In this document: piece by piece, positions 26,163-39,534 of the stretch
Layout of the letters: every line of letters begins with the position of its first letter
How positions within the stretch are numbered: the first letter of the stretch is position 1
Assembly: GCA_038501785.1 (NCBI GenBank)
Contig: JBAMJR010000004.1
Span: 1,967,501 to 2,031,500, forward strand
DNA: 64,000 bases
Source of the DNA: Myoxocephalus aenaeus
Lineage: Eukaryota > Chordata > Actinopteri > Perciformes > Cottidae
Reading direction: 5' to 3'
Notes under the pieces: model-generated
What the model was told of the DNA's origin: nothing
The model's input: only the letters and a program-made list of their open reading frames with translations
The model's database searches: none
Program-made: the position numbers and the translations under genes

Positions 26163-29100
26163 TTAGCGTCCCACACTGATGTTGCAGGTCTTGCAGCTGG
26201 GGTCCTTCTTGGCGTTTACTGTGGACATGCTCATCAGCTGGTGCCCGCTGATCTCAGCCACCGTGCCCACTGCCAGGTCTACGGGCTCCGTGTAAATCAC
26301 CTCCAGGATGACGTCCTGGGCGTGGTGAAACACCAGGCTGCCGTCACCCCCTTCACCCTGCTTGCAGGTAAGGAAACTGTTGTTGGTGATGTCTAGCACA
26401 GGAAGCCTCTGCTTACAGAACTCGTCTCCCGTGGAGCCCTTCGGCGCCAGGACCAGGATGACGTAGTGGTAGGCCGTATACATGCAGTAGAAGTCTCCAA
26501 AGTAAAGGTTGCTGTCGGGGTTGAAGAGCGTGTCGGCCCGAACCTCAAAGCGGTGGCGGCCGTAAGGGGAGTCCTGCGGAGGCTTGCCCGTGTTGAACTC
26601 GGTGTTGCAGCTGAAGTAAATGCCCTCCAGCTTGCCACTGATGGGTGACCCGTGGCTGCCACTGTTGTCTTTCACCAGCTGCAGCATCCGGTTCTCCTGC
26701 GTCTCCCTGGAGTTTAGAAAACAAGAATGAAGTTGGCTGTGAACAAATAGCACACCATCAAGTAACACATCTGCACATCTGTGTTCTCCGTCAGCCAATC
26801 AAAGTCATTTTGGAGATGCCTGAAAGCAGGGGCATCCCTTGTGAAAATAATATTCCGCATATGAGCTGATTAAATGCCAGAGCCTGACACAATCCACAAG
26901 AGTGAACTGAATGGATGACGGATCTACTTTCAATGTTTCTAGAACAGTAATTACATTAGCTTCGTCCAATTTGTCTTCCAGGAACCTCGTGGGAGAACAT
27001 TGCTGAACTGGAAAACTAAACTAACTGAAACAATTCTCCATCAGGATGACAAACTGCTCGGAAACAAAAGCAGCTCTCAGAAAACAAATGAATAGATGAG
27101 CATTCAAAGCGATGACTGATTTCCGTGGCAGCTGCATATTTATTTTCTCCCACAGAGTAAATCTGAGCTTCAAAGCTCCAATTATGAATTGTAATTGGAG
27201 CTGCTTCCCTCCAGAGGTTGTCATTATAACCTTAATTGATGCTTTGTTGTGGGCATTATGGAATTAGTCGGTTCCCAACCCGGGTCACCGGAGCAGAGGC
27301 CTCATTCAGTGGTAATGCCAGTACCGTTATTTCCCACATGATGGCGCAGTTTAATGGAAGCACTCTTGTTATATTGTAGCAGATGCAAGTCAGCCAAAGA
27401 GAGAAGTCGATCCAGATGATGTCATGTCATAAAGCTCCAGCAAGAGTGCTCACAAGCTGTGGCTTTAGTACAGAAACAATGTGCTTTGTCAGGCGTAGAG
27501 CATGGAGAGGAGGTATAAAGAGAAAAGACAACACTCTTCCAGGAGTAGGACACTTGCATCAAACTAGACAAAAGCCAATATACTATTATAACTGAACAAT
27601 GCTTCAGAAAAAAAACAGCTACTCCAGAGATATTCCTTCTCTCTGAAAGGCTTTCGCCGCTTGTAAAGAAATCAAGAAAAAAAATTCTGTATTTTTTTGT
27701 ACTGTATGTATTTTGAGGATGTTATTGCAAGAATCAAATCATGATTCCCTGGATTATTATTAGGTAGCTGCTGCACTAGTTCCTCTTACGTGTACGGATT
27801 AGAGGAATTCGTCACTGCTTTGTGCAGCTGCCCCTTCAACTGAATCTCATTTTTTTTTCCCTGGTTTTCTCTCGATGGAAATACATTAGCCCAAAATGAC
27901 ATGGTCATCATGTTGTTTGCAGAATAATTGTTGTGCTATTGTGACGGCCTCAGAGGCCCACGAGCCAGGTATAACAACTATCATCATCACAGAATGTTCA
28001 CAGCAGTATATGAACAATACATGTTGTGCAAGTTGCGCTAAAAAAGGTAATAATAATAATGTCATATAGCATCACAAGACTTTGAGGTAAGTAAAGGCAC
28101 CAGATGCTGACATTGTGACTTAAACGTGGTGTTCAAGAAAATATGTATTTGTCTGAAATGAAAATATTAATTATCAACTGTTTATTTAAAAGTATAAAAA
28201 AAAAAATTAAAAAAAAAAGTATAAAAAGTAAGTGTTGTATAAAAGACTATGTTACACATAATTCTACAGACCCGAAAGTCAAAAATAAATTAGTTGTTAA
28301 AAATGTGTGTTCAGGAAAGCTATATATGGCCACAGGGGCAACGTGTGAAACTTCCAATAGCTTCCAATGTAATTTGAAATCAGCGAAACATAGTCATAGT
28401 CGGTGATGTTTTAAAAAGCAAAGACATTAGAGGGAGATGAGTTGAGTAAAGCAATGCAGACGCATATCTAAACACAGCCAAAAGAAGATCAAAATGAAAC
28501 CATAGCAAACACACTCGTCAGTAATAAGTGTGGGACGCCTACCTGGCACGGTCAAAGTACTCTTTATTCTGGTTCCTGTAGAAGACATCGAAACGCAGCA
28601 TCCGGCCGGCGATGGCCTCTGCCTTCTGCATCAGCTGGTTTAGATGCACTGTGGAATAATCTGGAAAAGAGACGCAGCGCGGCCGTGAAAATGACTTTGC
28701 GGTCATCGGGAAGATCAGAAACCAATGTACAGATGTCATTATTAGAAATATGAGCATGTGTACTCAACGGCCCTTCTTCATATTTAGCAACGTCTCTTTT
28801 TACTCCCCACAATGTAAGCAGGACTGACAAAAGGGTTCGGATTTACTCCAAAGAATATAAGAAAGTTTATAATAAAGGCTCTTTTTCCCCCTCATCCAAT
28901 TACCCTTTAAGCACCCGAACACACCGAAAAGGACGATTTGGGGAAAATTGCCTTCTCTTTCATAAACGATAAAAAACAACTTGAACAAAAATGAAAGAAG
29001 ACTTAAGGAGATTATAATGTTTAGCCTATTTTTTAAGTCAAGGCTTGTTCTGTTGACAGTGAGACATAATTGAATAAATGCTAGTTCAACAATTCAACTG

Positions 29101-31331
29101 AGGATTTGACATGAATGGAAGGTCGCAGCAGCAGCAGCAGCATCTCTAGCCTGCTTGAGATGCAGAGGATCAACAACATCATTAAGCATCCTCCATCATT
29201 TTCTCTTACTACACACTCCTTCCTTCCTCCCATCTCAACTGCTGCTCCTCATCCCTTTCCCCTCCCCCACTCTAAGCCACTAGCCAGCGATGTTGAACTT
29301 GGTGACCTCTGCATCAGAACGTATACAGCACAGCTCCCCTCCTTCCTTTAATCCTTCTTTTCCCCTCCTCCATATATCATCCATCTTTCCCTTCGCTCCC
29401 TCATATTGTGCTCTATCCTGATTACCTCTCTGGCACAGCTCAAATATAGGCAAAAAAAAACAATAAATCAAAAAGGCAGCACTGATGTCACAAATCCTAA
29501 AAAAAAAGAAGCATGATGGTACAGTAAGATGCATTTAACTCACCCGCAGTGCAGAACTCGATGATCTCGCTCCACTCGGAGATGGCGTAGTCCCCGTCCG
29601 GCTGCTTTGAGGCCGTCTGGACCGCCACGGTGTACTCTGTGCGTGGGCTCAGGAACCAGTGACCTCGAACCGTCATGGGCAGGGGCACTGCCTTGGCTAC
29701 CAGTTTGGTAGGAACATCCTTGATGGAGGGAGGATGAGATGGAAAAAGGAGGTGAAGGATGACAGGACATTGGTCAGGAAGAGATACTCCAGTTATGCAT
29801 CGCTTTCTAAACATATGCATGTACACATTTTATGGAAGTGTCCGGTAGCTGTCTTTTTCTTTATGCATGTACACTATTTACCCCCCTCCCCCGTCCTCAG
29901 TGGGCCTTAGCAGCTCATTGATTGGACCAGGAGCCCCTGCCTAGCAACAGAGTCAATCCATTCAGCCACCAACACTGTTGCTGCACACCGCAATCAAAAT
30001 ACTAGTATGGGGTCACTCGCTAGGAAGAGGAGAAACACTCAGCGACACAGACTGCAGGAGGAAGAAGGAGGAGGATGATGAAACAAGTCTGTGAGGTTGT
30101 CTGAGTGTCCACTAAAAGAGCTGCCGTCGCCCGGCTGCTGCTAAAACCATTCTGAGTAGAGTCTTTGACAGAAGGAAAAAAAAGCGTGAAAAGAAAGTTA
30201 ATCTTGAGATAAAATATGCTGCACCTGTGTTACATGTTTCAACTTCAAAGCAACCCTTTTAGGTTTAACAAGGCAAGGATCATCATACTTCACTAATATG
30301 TAATTGCAGTTATAGCCACGAAGGGACAAATGTTATTCACTGCCAGTCCACTAAGTGGACACAGCAACATACAGGAGAAATAGTGGAGATTGTATGTCAA
30401 GAACATGAAATTTAACTGAATGACAGCTTTACTTTTAAAAATAAACCTGGTTTACTTAAAATGTTCATTACTTATAGATGTGCATTACTATAAAAGACTT
30501 AGATGGATTATACTGTTGAGTATATCTTAAAACATAAAAATAAATAGTTTATAATACACATACGAATGTGTGTGGAGATCTTCATGCAGGTTTAAAATGT
30601 ATCAGATTACTTTTGATGTTAGGTTTGTCTACTACTGATATGTTGTAGCCCAAAACATCTGATTCATGTCTTCTGCATATTCTACGCAGTGAGACAACGA
30701 CGAGAGGCCTTTAGTGGAGTCATCTCTCGAGCGTTGCCTTTAAAAGAGGTCTATCTGCACTGATTCAAGCATTACCTTGTGTTTGAACTTGTTTGAGTTT
30801 TTGTTCTCCTTCTTGTTGAGGTCAATGAAGTAGTGTGTGATGCGCTCCTTGCTGCGCGGCTCCATGTCCCAGCAGATCTTGAAGGAGTCGCAGGTGATGT
30901 TGCTGATCTTGATGTTCTGAGGAACAGGGAGCTCCTCCAACTCGCAGATAGTGCCGTCCTGGGATTTACCAGCTGTGGAGTAAAGAAATGTTGATACGGT
31001 CAATGTCTATTTGACGATATGTACCAACATAAAATGATATGCTTCATATTTTGCTGGTCACGTCTGTAAATATTAAGTAAAGTTGATACAATATCAGTTT
31101 AGAATCTTTGCTCGTAAGAACTCGAGTGTAGTGAGACATTTATCAATGATTGTCAATCACATTTCTATTATCTGAGAAACTGGAGGTCGGATTAAAACAG
31201 CAATGCATATATTTAATATTATATCCTGGCCCGGCTTCATACAGCTCTCAGAAATATGATGTGTTTCCCTTTGTCTAACTCCATTCTACTGCAGTTTCTC
31301 TGTAATTATTCCAGACAGCACGAACAGTAGT

Positions 31332-31429
<98 letters not shown>

Positions 31430-34400
31430 ACTGCCAGCATTACTGACTACTATATATGTTGCCATGGAAACACATCAGCCTGCCATGGAAATGCATCATC
31501 CCCACAACACACACACACACGCTTTCTAGAACATACGTGGCCTTAAATATTTCAACCGCTGTAGATTAAATCTCCTCAGAAGAAATAGATCCATTTATAA
31601 ATCAGCAATACGATATATATAAAAAAAAAAAAACTCAGCTAGCACACTGCAGGCAATACACATGAGCCTGCAGCTAAACCATTTAAAATGCTGCATTTAA
31701 TTAAGTTGGATCATTTTTTATTAATTTTTTGCCTGTTGCAACACCGTTTCCATTAAATAAGTTGGTGAATCTTACATTTCTCTGAGCTAGGAACACCTCA
31801 TGAAGCAAAAGCCTACAACCCCAAAGTGCACACTGAGGCCAGTGAAAATGTCAAAACAGGGTTGAATGAGAGCTTTGTAGCATTAGGATGAATATAGACT
31901 TTGCGACACTCGGGGACGCCCACTTGGCATGGCAACAGTAGGTTTTCTGTGTGTTCTCTGGGGTGAAAACACGAGAGTGAGTAAAATACAAGAATTCGGG
32001 AGTAGTGCACAACACGGCTGGACTCTATGGCGAGTAAACAATGGCAGAGGCAGCAGAGCATGGAACATCCATCTCCACTCATCAGCTGAGAGAGGGCGGC
32101 ATAAAAGAGTTATCCCAAAATTGGACTGTGTGGACTCTCCTGTCTCGCCTCCACACAACACAAACACACAACACTCCAACAGCGAAGCATTTGGAGGTTG
32201 ATTCATTTTGGGAAACCAGAAGGTAATTCCTACACAGACAGTGTGTATATGTGTTCAAATGACGAAGTGACTGTCTAAAAGCAACACCCAGAAGAGATAA
32301 ATGCCACCAGATCAGATGCTTATTTTCATCCTTATCCCTAGTTCCTAATTACCACGAACTGATTACCACAAATAATTCACTCAACACAGCAACTGAAAGA
32401 AAGAGTTCCAACTGTTACATGCTTGGATCGTACCATATATGTATATATTCTTTTTTTATAGAGATATTCAAACTACATTCCTTGTATTTAAACAGCGGAC
32501 TCACTGCACATGACATAAACTCGACTACTTGAGTGGTCACTGGCGGTCGGGGAGTCCCGTGTGTGTAAAATGTAAAGAGGCCAGCAGTTACATCCTCAGC
32601 CCGACGGCACTCTGCTTGGCTCTCATCCCTAACGCGGGCATTCCTAAACCTCTCTGCTTTGATTTACTAGTGAAAACATCTCATCCTGCTGCTGGTGCAC
32701 ATGTAAAGCCCATCTCATTATACTTTAACCCCACTGAGCAGATGAGTTTGGCTCAGACTGAGAGCAGACCTCTGTCAGCTCTCTGGACCAGACGTTGATG
32801 TCAGCACTGTGGAGTCCCACCCGAGACCTTCGGTTGCTGACCTTTCACAAAAATATTAAAACATTGATGTCATCCATCTGCATCAGGAAAAGACTAAATA
32901 TAGACTCAAAATAAGTGAAATATTGCCATGGATTTATTTAGCAAGTTTTCAAAAAGAGTTATTACACACATGATGAGTAATAGAGCATGCAAAGTGTACT
33001 TCAAATGTTGACAATAATGCAGAGGTGTTTGTGTGATTCCCCCAGTATAAAAAGATTCAACAGCTATTTTGAGTTATAACAAACATTTATCATTGATTAT
33101 AGATCATAAAACATGTCACTCATTATATCCCAAAATCAATATATAACCCATTATTAAGACTAAACAAAAACAAACATTCGGGACGCACCAATCCAACTTT
33201 TTCAGTCCCGATACCCGACTTTTGAATAGCGGCCGATACAGAATGCCGATACGATACCAGTGTTCAATTAATAAGCTGTATGCCACACTGTGTGGAAGTG
33301 ACTGGGATCATTCGTTCATGCCTAAAGGAACATCAAGCTTGATTTAAACCATTTCTAAATCCTCTAAAACAAAATGTAACAAATAAATACATAGATATAA
33401 ATGTACTAAATTATGAATCATGCACCAGCAACTTGGCAAAAAATCCTTAAAAATAAAAGAATTACAATTCAAGCATACTTTTGTTTTAATACAACAACAA
33501 ACCAGTCAAAACATAAACAGGAATTCAAATTCCAGTATTTAACATATATAGTGAACACTTTAATGGAATAGATCGACCTCATTGTCACCAATACTCAAAC
33601 CAGCTATTTGAGTCAGCCATGGCACAATATTCAATATTGGTGCATCCATAGCAAACATAAAAGATGAAAAACCTGCTAACTCAGTTGTTGCGCTGTGCCT
33701 GACGTATAGTAGCTTCCTTGTCCTTAAAATGTTGTATGTCAACAACACTGATATTTCCCTGACGAGCTCTGAAAGGAGACCCGTGCAGGCCTTTGGCCTC
33801 CGGGCCTCTTGTGGCCACAGAGTGCTGATTTAGCTCCTGTTCTCTCTAATGCTCTCCTAATTAACCTGCAAATGGAGGCATTGCACCGACACAGCAGAGC
33901 TTTACAAATGCAGTCAGATATTGCTTACATAATACTCTTAAGGCTACACAGTCGGGGTAAAAGTGACGTTATCAGGGAAAACGGGCTCTGTAAGCTTGGC
34001 GGTTTACTGGGGGAACAAATCAAAGGAAATGCTCATGAGATAGACCGAAATCTGCAACCACCAATGTTCTGAATGTTTTTTTTTTTTTTTAAAGGCAAAG
34101 AAATATAAAACATGAAATCACTAACAAACTAGATAGAGCCAACATAATAATACAAATGTATACATCGAATTACCTCAAACTTGTTGTCTCTAAATATGTA
34201 TGTGAATACACTTCTGAACACAATGTGGACCGGATAGCTTTGCCTAGCACAGTGCTAAGCTGCAATCCAATCCTCCGGGGCTCAGGACGCAACATGAAAG
34301 ATGGAAGAGCAGGAAACAAAGCAGGATGAAGGTCAGGCGGTAAGGGGAAGTCAAACCTTTATAATCCCACACGGGAGACCTAAATCCTCCACCTGACTTT

Positions 34401-37400
34401 GATTTATGGGCTAGTATCGTAGCCCATAGTATTCAGCTCGTGCTACTTGCACCAGGGATGCTACTGTAGCTAATATTCATTCAGTTGAATCCTAACTTTC
34501 TCATTGAAGCCATTATATTGTTATGAACTTGTCTCAGCATGTATTGCTCTGTATAATACTGCCGTGCAGGAGACGGAGGGTTGCCTCATCATGATTAAGC
34601 AAAATGAGAGGCCTTACTTCGGAGCATAGGAGCAGTGATTACACACTCTGGGCACACATGTACATATACTTCATAGTGAAGGCCAGAAATATCTGCCCTT
34701 TCGCAAAATAATTACATTTCAAAAGATGAAAAGCTTTCTCTGATGAATCTGCTAAGCCCCATCAAATGCCCTTTATTGGGTATTGGCCTCTGCGTGCAGT
34801 CGAATATCACAGGGCAGAATAGCAAAAGATGCAGAAGGATCAATAAAAATCTTGTTAACATGCCCACGCAGAGCCATCCTAATGGCTCTCTGTGGTTGGA
34901 TTTGTTACAGTCACACCTGGCTTGATACTGTGAATCACGTGTGAGCACTCTTCACCGGTGAGGGGAAAGCGATGTGATCTGATTTCCATTCAGGCCGCCT
35001 GCATAATGTAAATTAACTCTCTCTCTCTCAGTGGCGGTTGGTGATAAAAAAGCGTCCACCGTGTGAGACTCTGGTGCTCCATTTGAAGGTCTGCACTCCT
35101 TGATTTCTAAAGTTTTGCCCCACGTTAATGTTGAACATTCGTTTTGCAGAGTATTGTTGGTGGATTATGGCAGTGCCGATCGTTTCTGACTGCACAAGTG
35201 GGCTCTCACTTCAGGCAGTCGAGCCGCCTACTTTTGAAGTTGCAGTGTTGGGTCTAATATTGAACTGTAGACGCGTGAGCAGTGCAACAGACACTCACTA
35301 GACATCGATGTTCGCAGGCTTTTGAAAATCAGGCTTTTGTTCCTCTCAATGAACAGGCTAAACTGAGGTGGAGCCTAAACAATGCTGGCTTACACTTACA
35401 GTGGTCTGCCTTTTACCTGAACAGTAGAGAAAAAACCCCAGCAAAGACACTTTAATAACACAACCTTTAGAGATAAATTGGGCTCTCAGGCACAGAATCG
35501 ACCCATCCCTATTCTTACAAATTAATTAAATAGAGAAGACCTTTAGGGAGGACGGATCCGTTTTTTCTAAACCTTTCCAAAACCAGAATGAGTTTTTTCA
35601 TTTGCATAGAATTTGAATTCCTTAACAACAGGCCGATGTAAATTCCTTCAATAAGATGTTGTTTTTTTGGCAGTAAGAAGCTTGAAAAGAATCTTGTACA
35701 AAAGGATTTTATGTAACCGCATTGGTAAAAAATACAAAAGGAAATTTAGCATGAATGTTTGAAGCGGATTTTGAGGGCCCGACTGCTCGGCAATCCATCT
35801 CAAACAGTGTTCAGAACTATGTAGCACAGTAAAGTCAGTTGCAAGTGAATATATTATGCAGCCGAGCCGATAAGTGGCTGCATAATATGTACCTGCAACT
35901 CTTGCCAGCACAGTCATGGTACACAACTGCTCATACTGAACATTGGCCAAATCAAAAAGGCCAACTTACTCAGACGATCCTGTACCTCACAAGGCCAACC
36001 TGCTGCCATGTTGGAACAGAGTGGATACGCTCGACACAAGTTGCCACAGGAGTTAATATTCTATACAGGACTAGAGTCTAGACCATGCTAGTAGCTCTGT
36101 GAGACTGTACATGGACACAGAGGTGCTTTGAGTTCATTCACAAACATTGGAAAAGAAAACCATTCACCTGATGATGGCACTAGATAAAAAGTGATTGGTT
36201 GAGATATTTCAGTCAAAAGAGCAGCATTGCTGTGGCTAATAAAAAACAACTTTTAGATAATCTATTTCATAATTTTGATAGTCTGAAATGCAACACATTT
36301 GGCCATTGCACAGTCACATCTCACTGCCTGTTAAATCGTGCAAAATGTCTTCTCGGGCTGTTAAAAAGTAAATCCTTTTGTTCAAGTGTTTTGGCACTGC
36401 TGCATTCAAGGAAAAAATGCCATTGTCGAGTAATTGGCAGGCTCGACACCGAGGGAGCTTTTCTTCAACTTGACACAGTTACTGGTGAAGTTAAGTTACA
36501 TTTAGGAGATGGTTTTCCATCCTTCGGTCTACCCGTCTGTCTATCACGGGCTCACACACTTCCAGACTGAAGCTGTCACAGCTGGAGCAGCAGGATTTCA
36601 GGCAGAGACATTTCAGGCCGTGCCGTTGCGAGAATGGCAGCCATCCATCATGACAAGTTAATTATGTCAGCGGGCACGGCACAAGGTCCCTGCAAGACAT
36701 GCAGTGTGTACTTCATAGTGCACATCATTGTAAGTGCACATTAACTGTGGATATAAAATCGAAATGGTCGTCAGAGTCCAGTTTGCAGAGGTTGGTGGCA
36801 AATGTGTAACCACTACAACGTCATGGAGGCTCTCCTGTGTGTCCCCAGACCTCTGCACACCAGCTGAAGAGACTTCTGTAAATGCACCACTACTCATCAC
36901 TCTTAGCAAAACATTCACTACCTCACATCACTACACTGAGCCATTAAAGGCTGCAGCACCCATTCTAACACAGGGACACACAAAGACAACTTGTATCCCA
37001 CCATTTCTTTTGTCCATTGAAAAGCTCAGACAGTCCTCAGTGTGTGCGAGAGAGCTCTCTCCTACAGACAGTAGGCCCACTGAAGCTGCATGCAGTTCCA
37101 TTTGCTAGGTCAGCATAGGCACATAAGCCTCTCATGCTGACAATTAAATATTAATGGATTTAGGAGATAAATTTAGAAAGCTTCGAGGTGAAACTGAAAT
37201 GAACACCGTCCTTGGGAAAACATACGCATTGACCAGATGATATATTGATGAGTATATTTCCAAGAATACTAAAAGTGGGCTATGCAGTCATCTACATGGG
37301 GTGTGGCAGGGGAAGTGTAAACTAGACAGCACATCTGGAGGTCATTTTAAGAAAGTGCGACATCAAAATTCAGGGGTCGGTCAGAATAACGGAGACACTA

Positions 37401-38442
37401 ATACGATCCAAACAACACTCACCAGAATGTAACGTCACGATTCTAGAAACTATACTCTGCTCTGCAACAACCATCAATTGTCCTGCATGATGTGCACAGA
37501 AGGTGGACATTGGAACAATGTTGCTCCATAAACAGAGCTAACAGGGAATGGCAGTGGGTGTCTCAAGGACACAGGCACACTATTTACACTGGGCAGACCA
37601 CTTGATAAATAGGAAAGTGGCTGTTGTGCTGCAAATACCAGTAAACCTGCAGCATAGGATACACACAGCTGGCAGGGGATCCATTCGAGAAGTCCAGGCC
37701 CAGCCTACATATCATTATTAAAATTACAGCTTTAGAATCGGGCCAACAAAGCACTACGAGGATATTAACAGCATCCTGCTGTATTACATTATGAGCAGCG
37801 CTAGCAGATGAGAAACTGAGGCGGTGGTACAATGACTGCACTGTGTTCAGATGCTGGGGGGACCTTTGGAGGCTCAATGAAGACACACCAGTGACTCCAC
37901 CAGTGCACTCACTGGCCAATCCAAACACAGATTTGAAAAAGTAATCTGGTATAGCTAGGGAAAAAAATAATTAAGTTCATTCTGCTGTGAAAAAGTGTGA
38001 TCTCATTTTATTGCTATGTGTGACTTAATCTATAATCTTAATTAAAAGGGATCCCCGTAACCATGCATCAGATGTGTAATCAGTTGTGTGTAATTGCACT
38101 GGTGGGTGTGCAGGGCTGTGCCGCCTGTGCACACACACGTGGGTGCAGCCATGTTTGAGCCTCTCATTCTCTCCTGATGATGACTTGCTTTTTTTGCTCC
38201 CCACCATTAAATTCACATCAGGGTTCAGCCTGCGCGTTTCAAAACTCCTCATTAAAAAAACTATAGTTTATAGATTGTCTCTCATACGAGATACAATCCA
38301 TATCAACTATTCGTTTGATGGTATTTATCCCAAAAATACTTTTGAATTCAGATAAATCAACCAGACAATCCAGCATGGATGCAGCTGGATGACTTGAATT
38401 ATAAATGTAAACGCAGGGGTGAGTTTTACACATGTTCAGGAT

Positions 38443-38494
<52 letters not shown>

Positions 38495-39066
38495 ATAAAA
38501 AAAAATGATATTTTGTAATGACAAAATGTAGAGAATGTGATGCACTGTGTGCAGACTAATCGAATAAGGTAACTCCCTGAGATAAAGACAAGAAGCAGCA
38601 GTTAAAGGCAGGGTGGATGCCGGTCTCCGTCTATGTCTGTGGTTCTGAAATAAAGACACTCATCACTTGGCATTGTTCCCTCGCCAGTGCATGTTCAGTT
38701 TGCATTCTTTCTTTCAAGCAGTCCTTTCTCTTATAAATGAACAAAACCTTGTTGTCACTGTTAACAAGACACTCAGTTATTATATACACACGCAGAGGTG
38801 CACCATCCCTCCATCCAGGGAACTGGTGGAGCAACACTCCTTCCAAACACACAATACGGGTACAGCATGCAGCTGAAACCAATGACAAAACACACTGTCT
38901 GAAATTAACAATAGAGCCCAATGCACTGACATTATGCACAAACGATAAACGTCTCCTTACCATCCCGCTCGCATAACTGTAAGGCGTCCAAGCTCAGGTC
39001 CTTGATCATCCCCTCGCATGGACTTAACGGACTGGTGATGCTGTGCGCCAAGCCTGGTACCTCCAT
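26163..39066 (-). CDS. phyhipl: Phytanoyl-CoA hydroxylase-interacting protein-like
   Basis: Coding exons in transcript order are 39066-38961, 30972-30776, 29718-29544, 28660-28543 and 26706-26163 (stop TAA 26165-26163), all phase-consistent, giving 379 aa against about 376 aa in human. The N-terminus reads MEVPGLAHSITSPLSPCEG. Exons 2-3 encode a fibronectin type III-like domain (about residues 45-155: NIKISNITCDSFKICWDME, HYFIDLNKKENKNSNKFKHK, then HWFLSPRTEYTVAVQTASK). Exons 4-5 encode the PHYHIP-family C-terminal region with FYRNQNKEYFDRAR, LYFGDFYCMYTAYHYVILVLA and the terminal CKTCNISVGR. The family is named for binding of PHYHIP to phytanoyl-CoA hydroxylase; PHYHIPL is brain-enriched and its role is unclear. 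No signal peptide or membrane helix is seen. The paralogue PHYHIP is excluded by the N-terminus and by neighbours bicc1 and fam13c. Confidence 0.95.
31334..31427 (+). repeat. (CA)47 microsatellite
   Basis: Perfect 94-base array in phyhipl intron 1, 30 bases from an RFX X-box match. Confidence 0.97.
33178..33650. mobile_element. Non-autonomous hAT-like DNA transposon
   Basis: The left end (TCGGGACGCACCAATCC) and the inverted right end (reverse complement TATGGATGCACCAATAT) share 12 of 17 bases around GGGATGCACCAAT, a terminus known from fish hAT elements. It is followed by degenerate CCGATACC-type repeats (33208-33260). The 473-base element is bracketed by near-identical 8-base direct repeats ACAAACAT (33170-33177) and GCAAACAT (33651-33658), the target-site length of hAT transposases. 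There is no transposase coding capacity. Confidence 0.65.
35837..35900. other. 64-base imperfect stem-loop
   Basis: Left arm 35837-35863 and right arm 35876-35900 pair over ATATTATGCAGCC (13 bases perfect) and AGTTGCA at the base, with a 12-base loop and a small internal bulge. Either strand would fold. It lies in phyhipl intron 1. It could be a precursor-like hairpin or a palindromic transposon remnant; no known microRNA recognised. Confidence 0.6.
38445..38489 (+). repeat. (AT)n microsatellite
   Basis: Perfect AT array of about 22 units in phyhipl intron 1, roughly 470 bases downstream (minus sense) of exon 1. Confidence 0.95.
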
Positions 39067-39460
39067 CTCTGCAGAAGAGAGCCTGGGTGATGCTGCCGTG
39101 GGAATGTGCCGTTCAATATCGTCCACAGGAATTGCACAACAGCAGGCTTCCGTACACGGCTGTGTCAAAGGAAGGAGAAAAGAAAGAACCGGCTCCCAGT
39201 CAGTCCCTTGCTCGTTCCGTCGCTCACTACTTCTGCGCTCCCGTCTCCTCCTGGGCGGTGCGGCTAGTGACGCGTCAGCGGAAGCGTCACCAGCACAAGC
39301 CGCCAGTTCGGTCCTGCAACGTGGGGCATGGCAGCTACTGCAGAGGAACGATCACATGCATGAAGCTCCACGATACACGTCTGCGCGTTTATCTTTTCTT
39401 TTTCTTCTTCTTTTGCATACGCCCCGCGTGCACGCAAGCGCGTCTGTGCCTTCAGAGCCA

Positions 39461-39534
<74 letters not shown>

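Larger units (their letters stand above)
30973..38960 (-). other. phyhipl: phyhipl intron 1, 8 kb
   Basis: This is the largest intron in the window. It holds a (CA)47 array (31334-31427), an RFX X-box 14-mer (31458-31471), a hAT-like element (33178-33650), a strong stem-loop (35837-35900) and an (AT)n array (38445-38489). No coding exon is recognised. The conserved position suggests regulatory content, but I cannot show conservation from sequence alone. Confidence 0.7.

Noticed and set aside
26393..26662. Open frames overlapping the last phyhipl exon in other frames or strand
   Set aside because: Shadows of the conserved phyhipl coding exon, which fits family sequence in its own frame.
30346..30360. 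15-base palindrome GTCCACTAAGTGGAC in phyhipl intron 2 region
   Set aside because: Real but short; palindromes of this size are common enough in 64 kb and nothing around it suggests function.
39067..39168. N-terminal extension of PHYHIPL
   Set aside because: Open upstream frame has only a TTG, no ATG; MEVPGL matches the family N-terminus.
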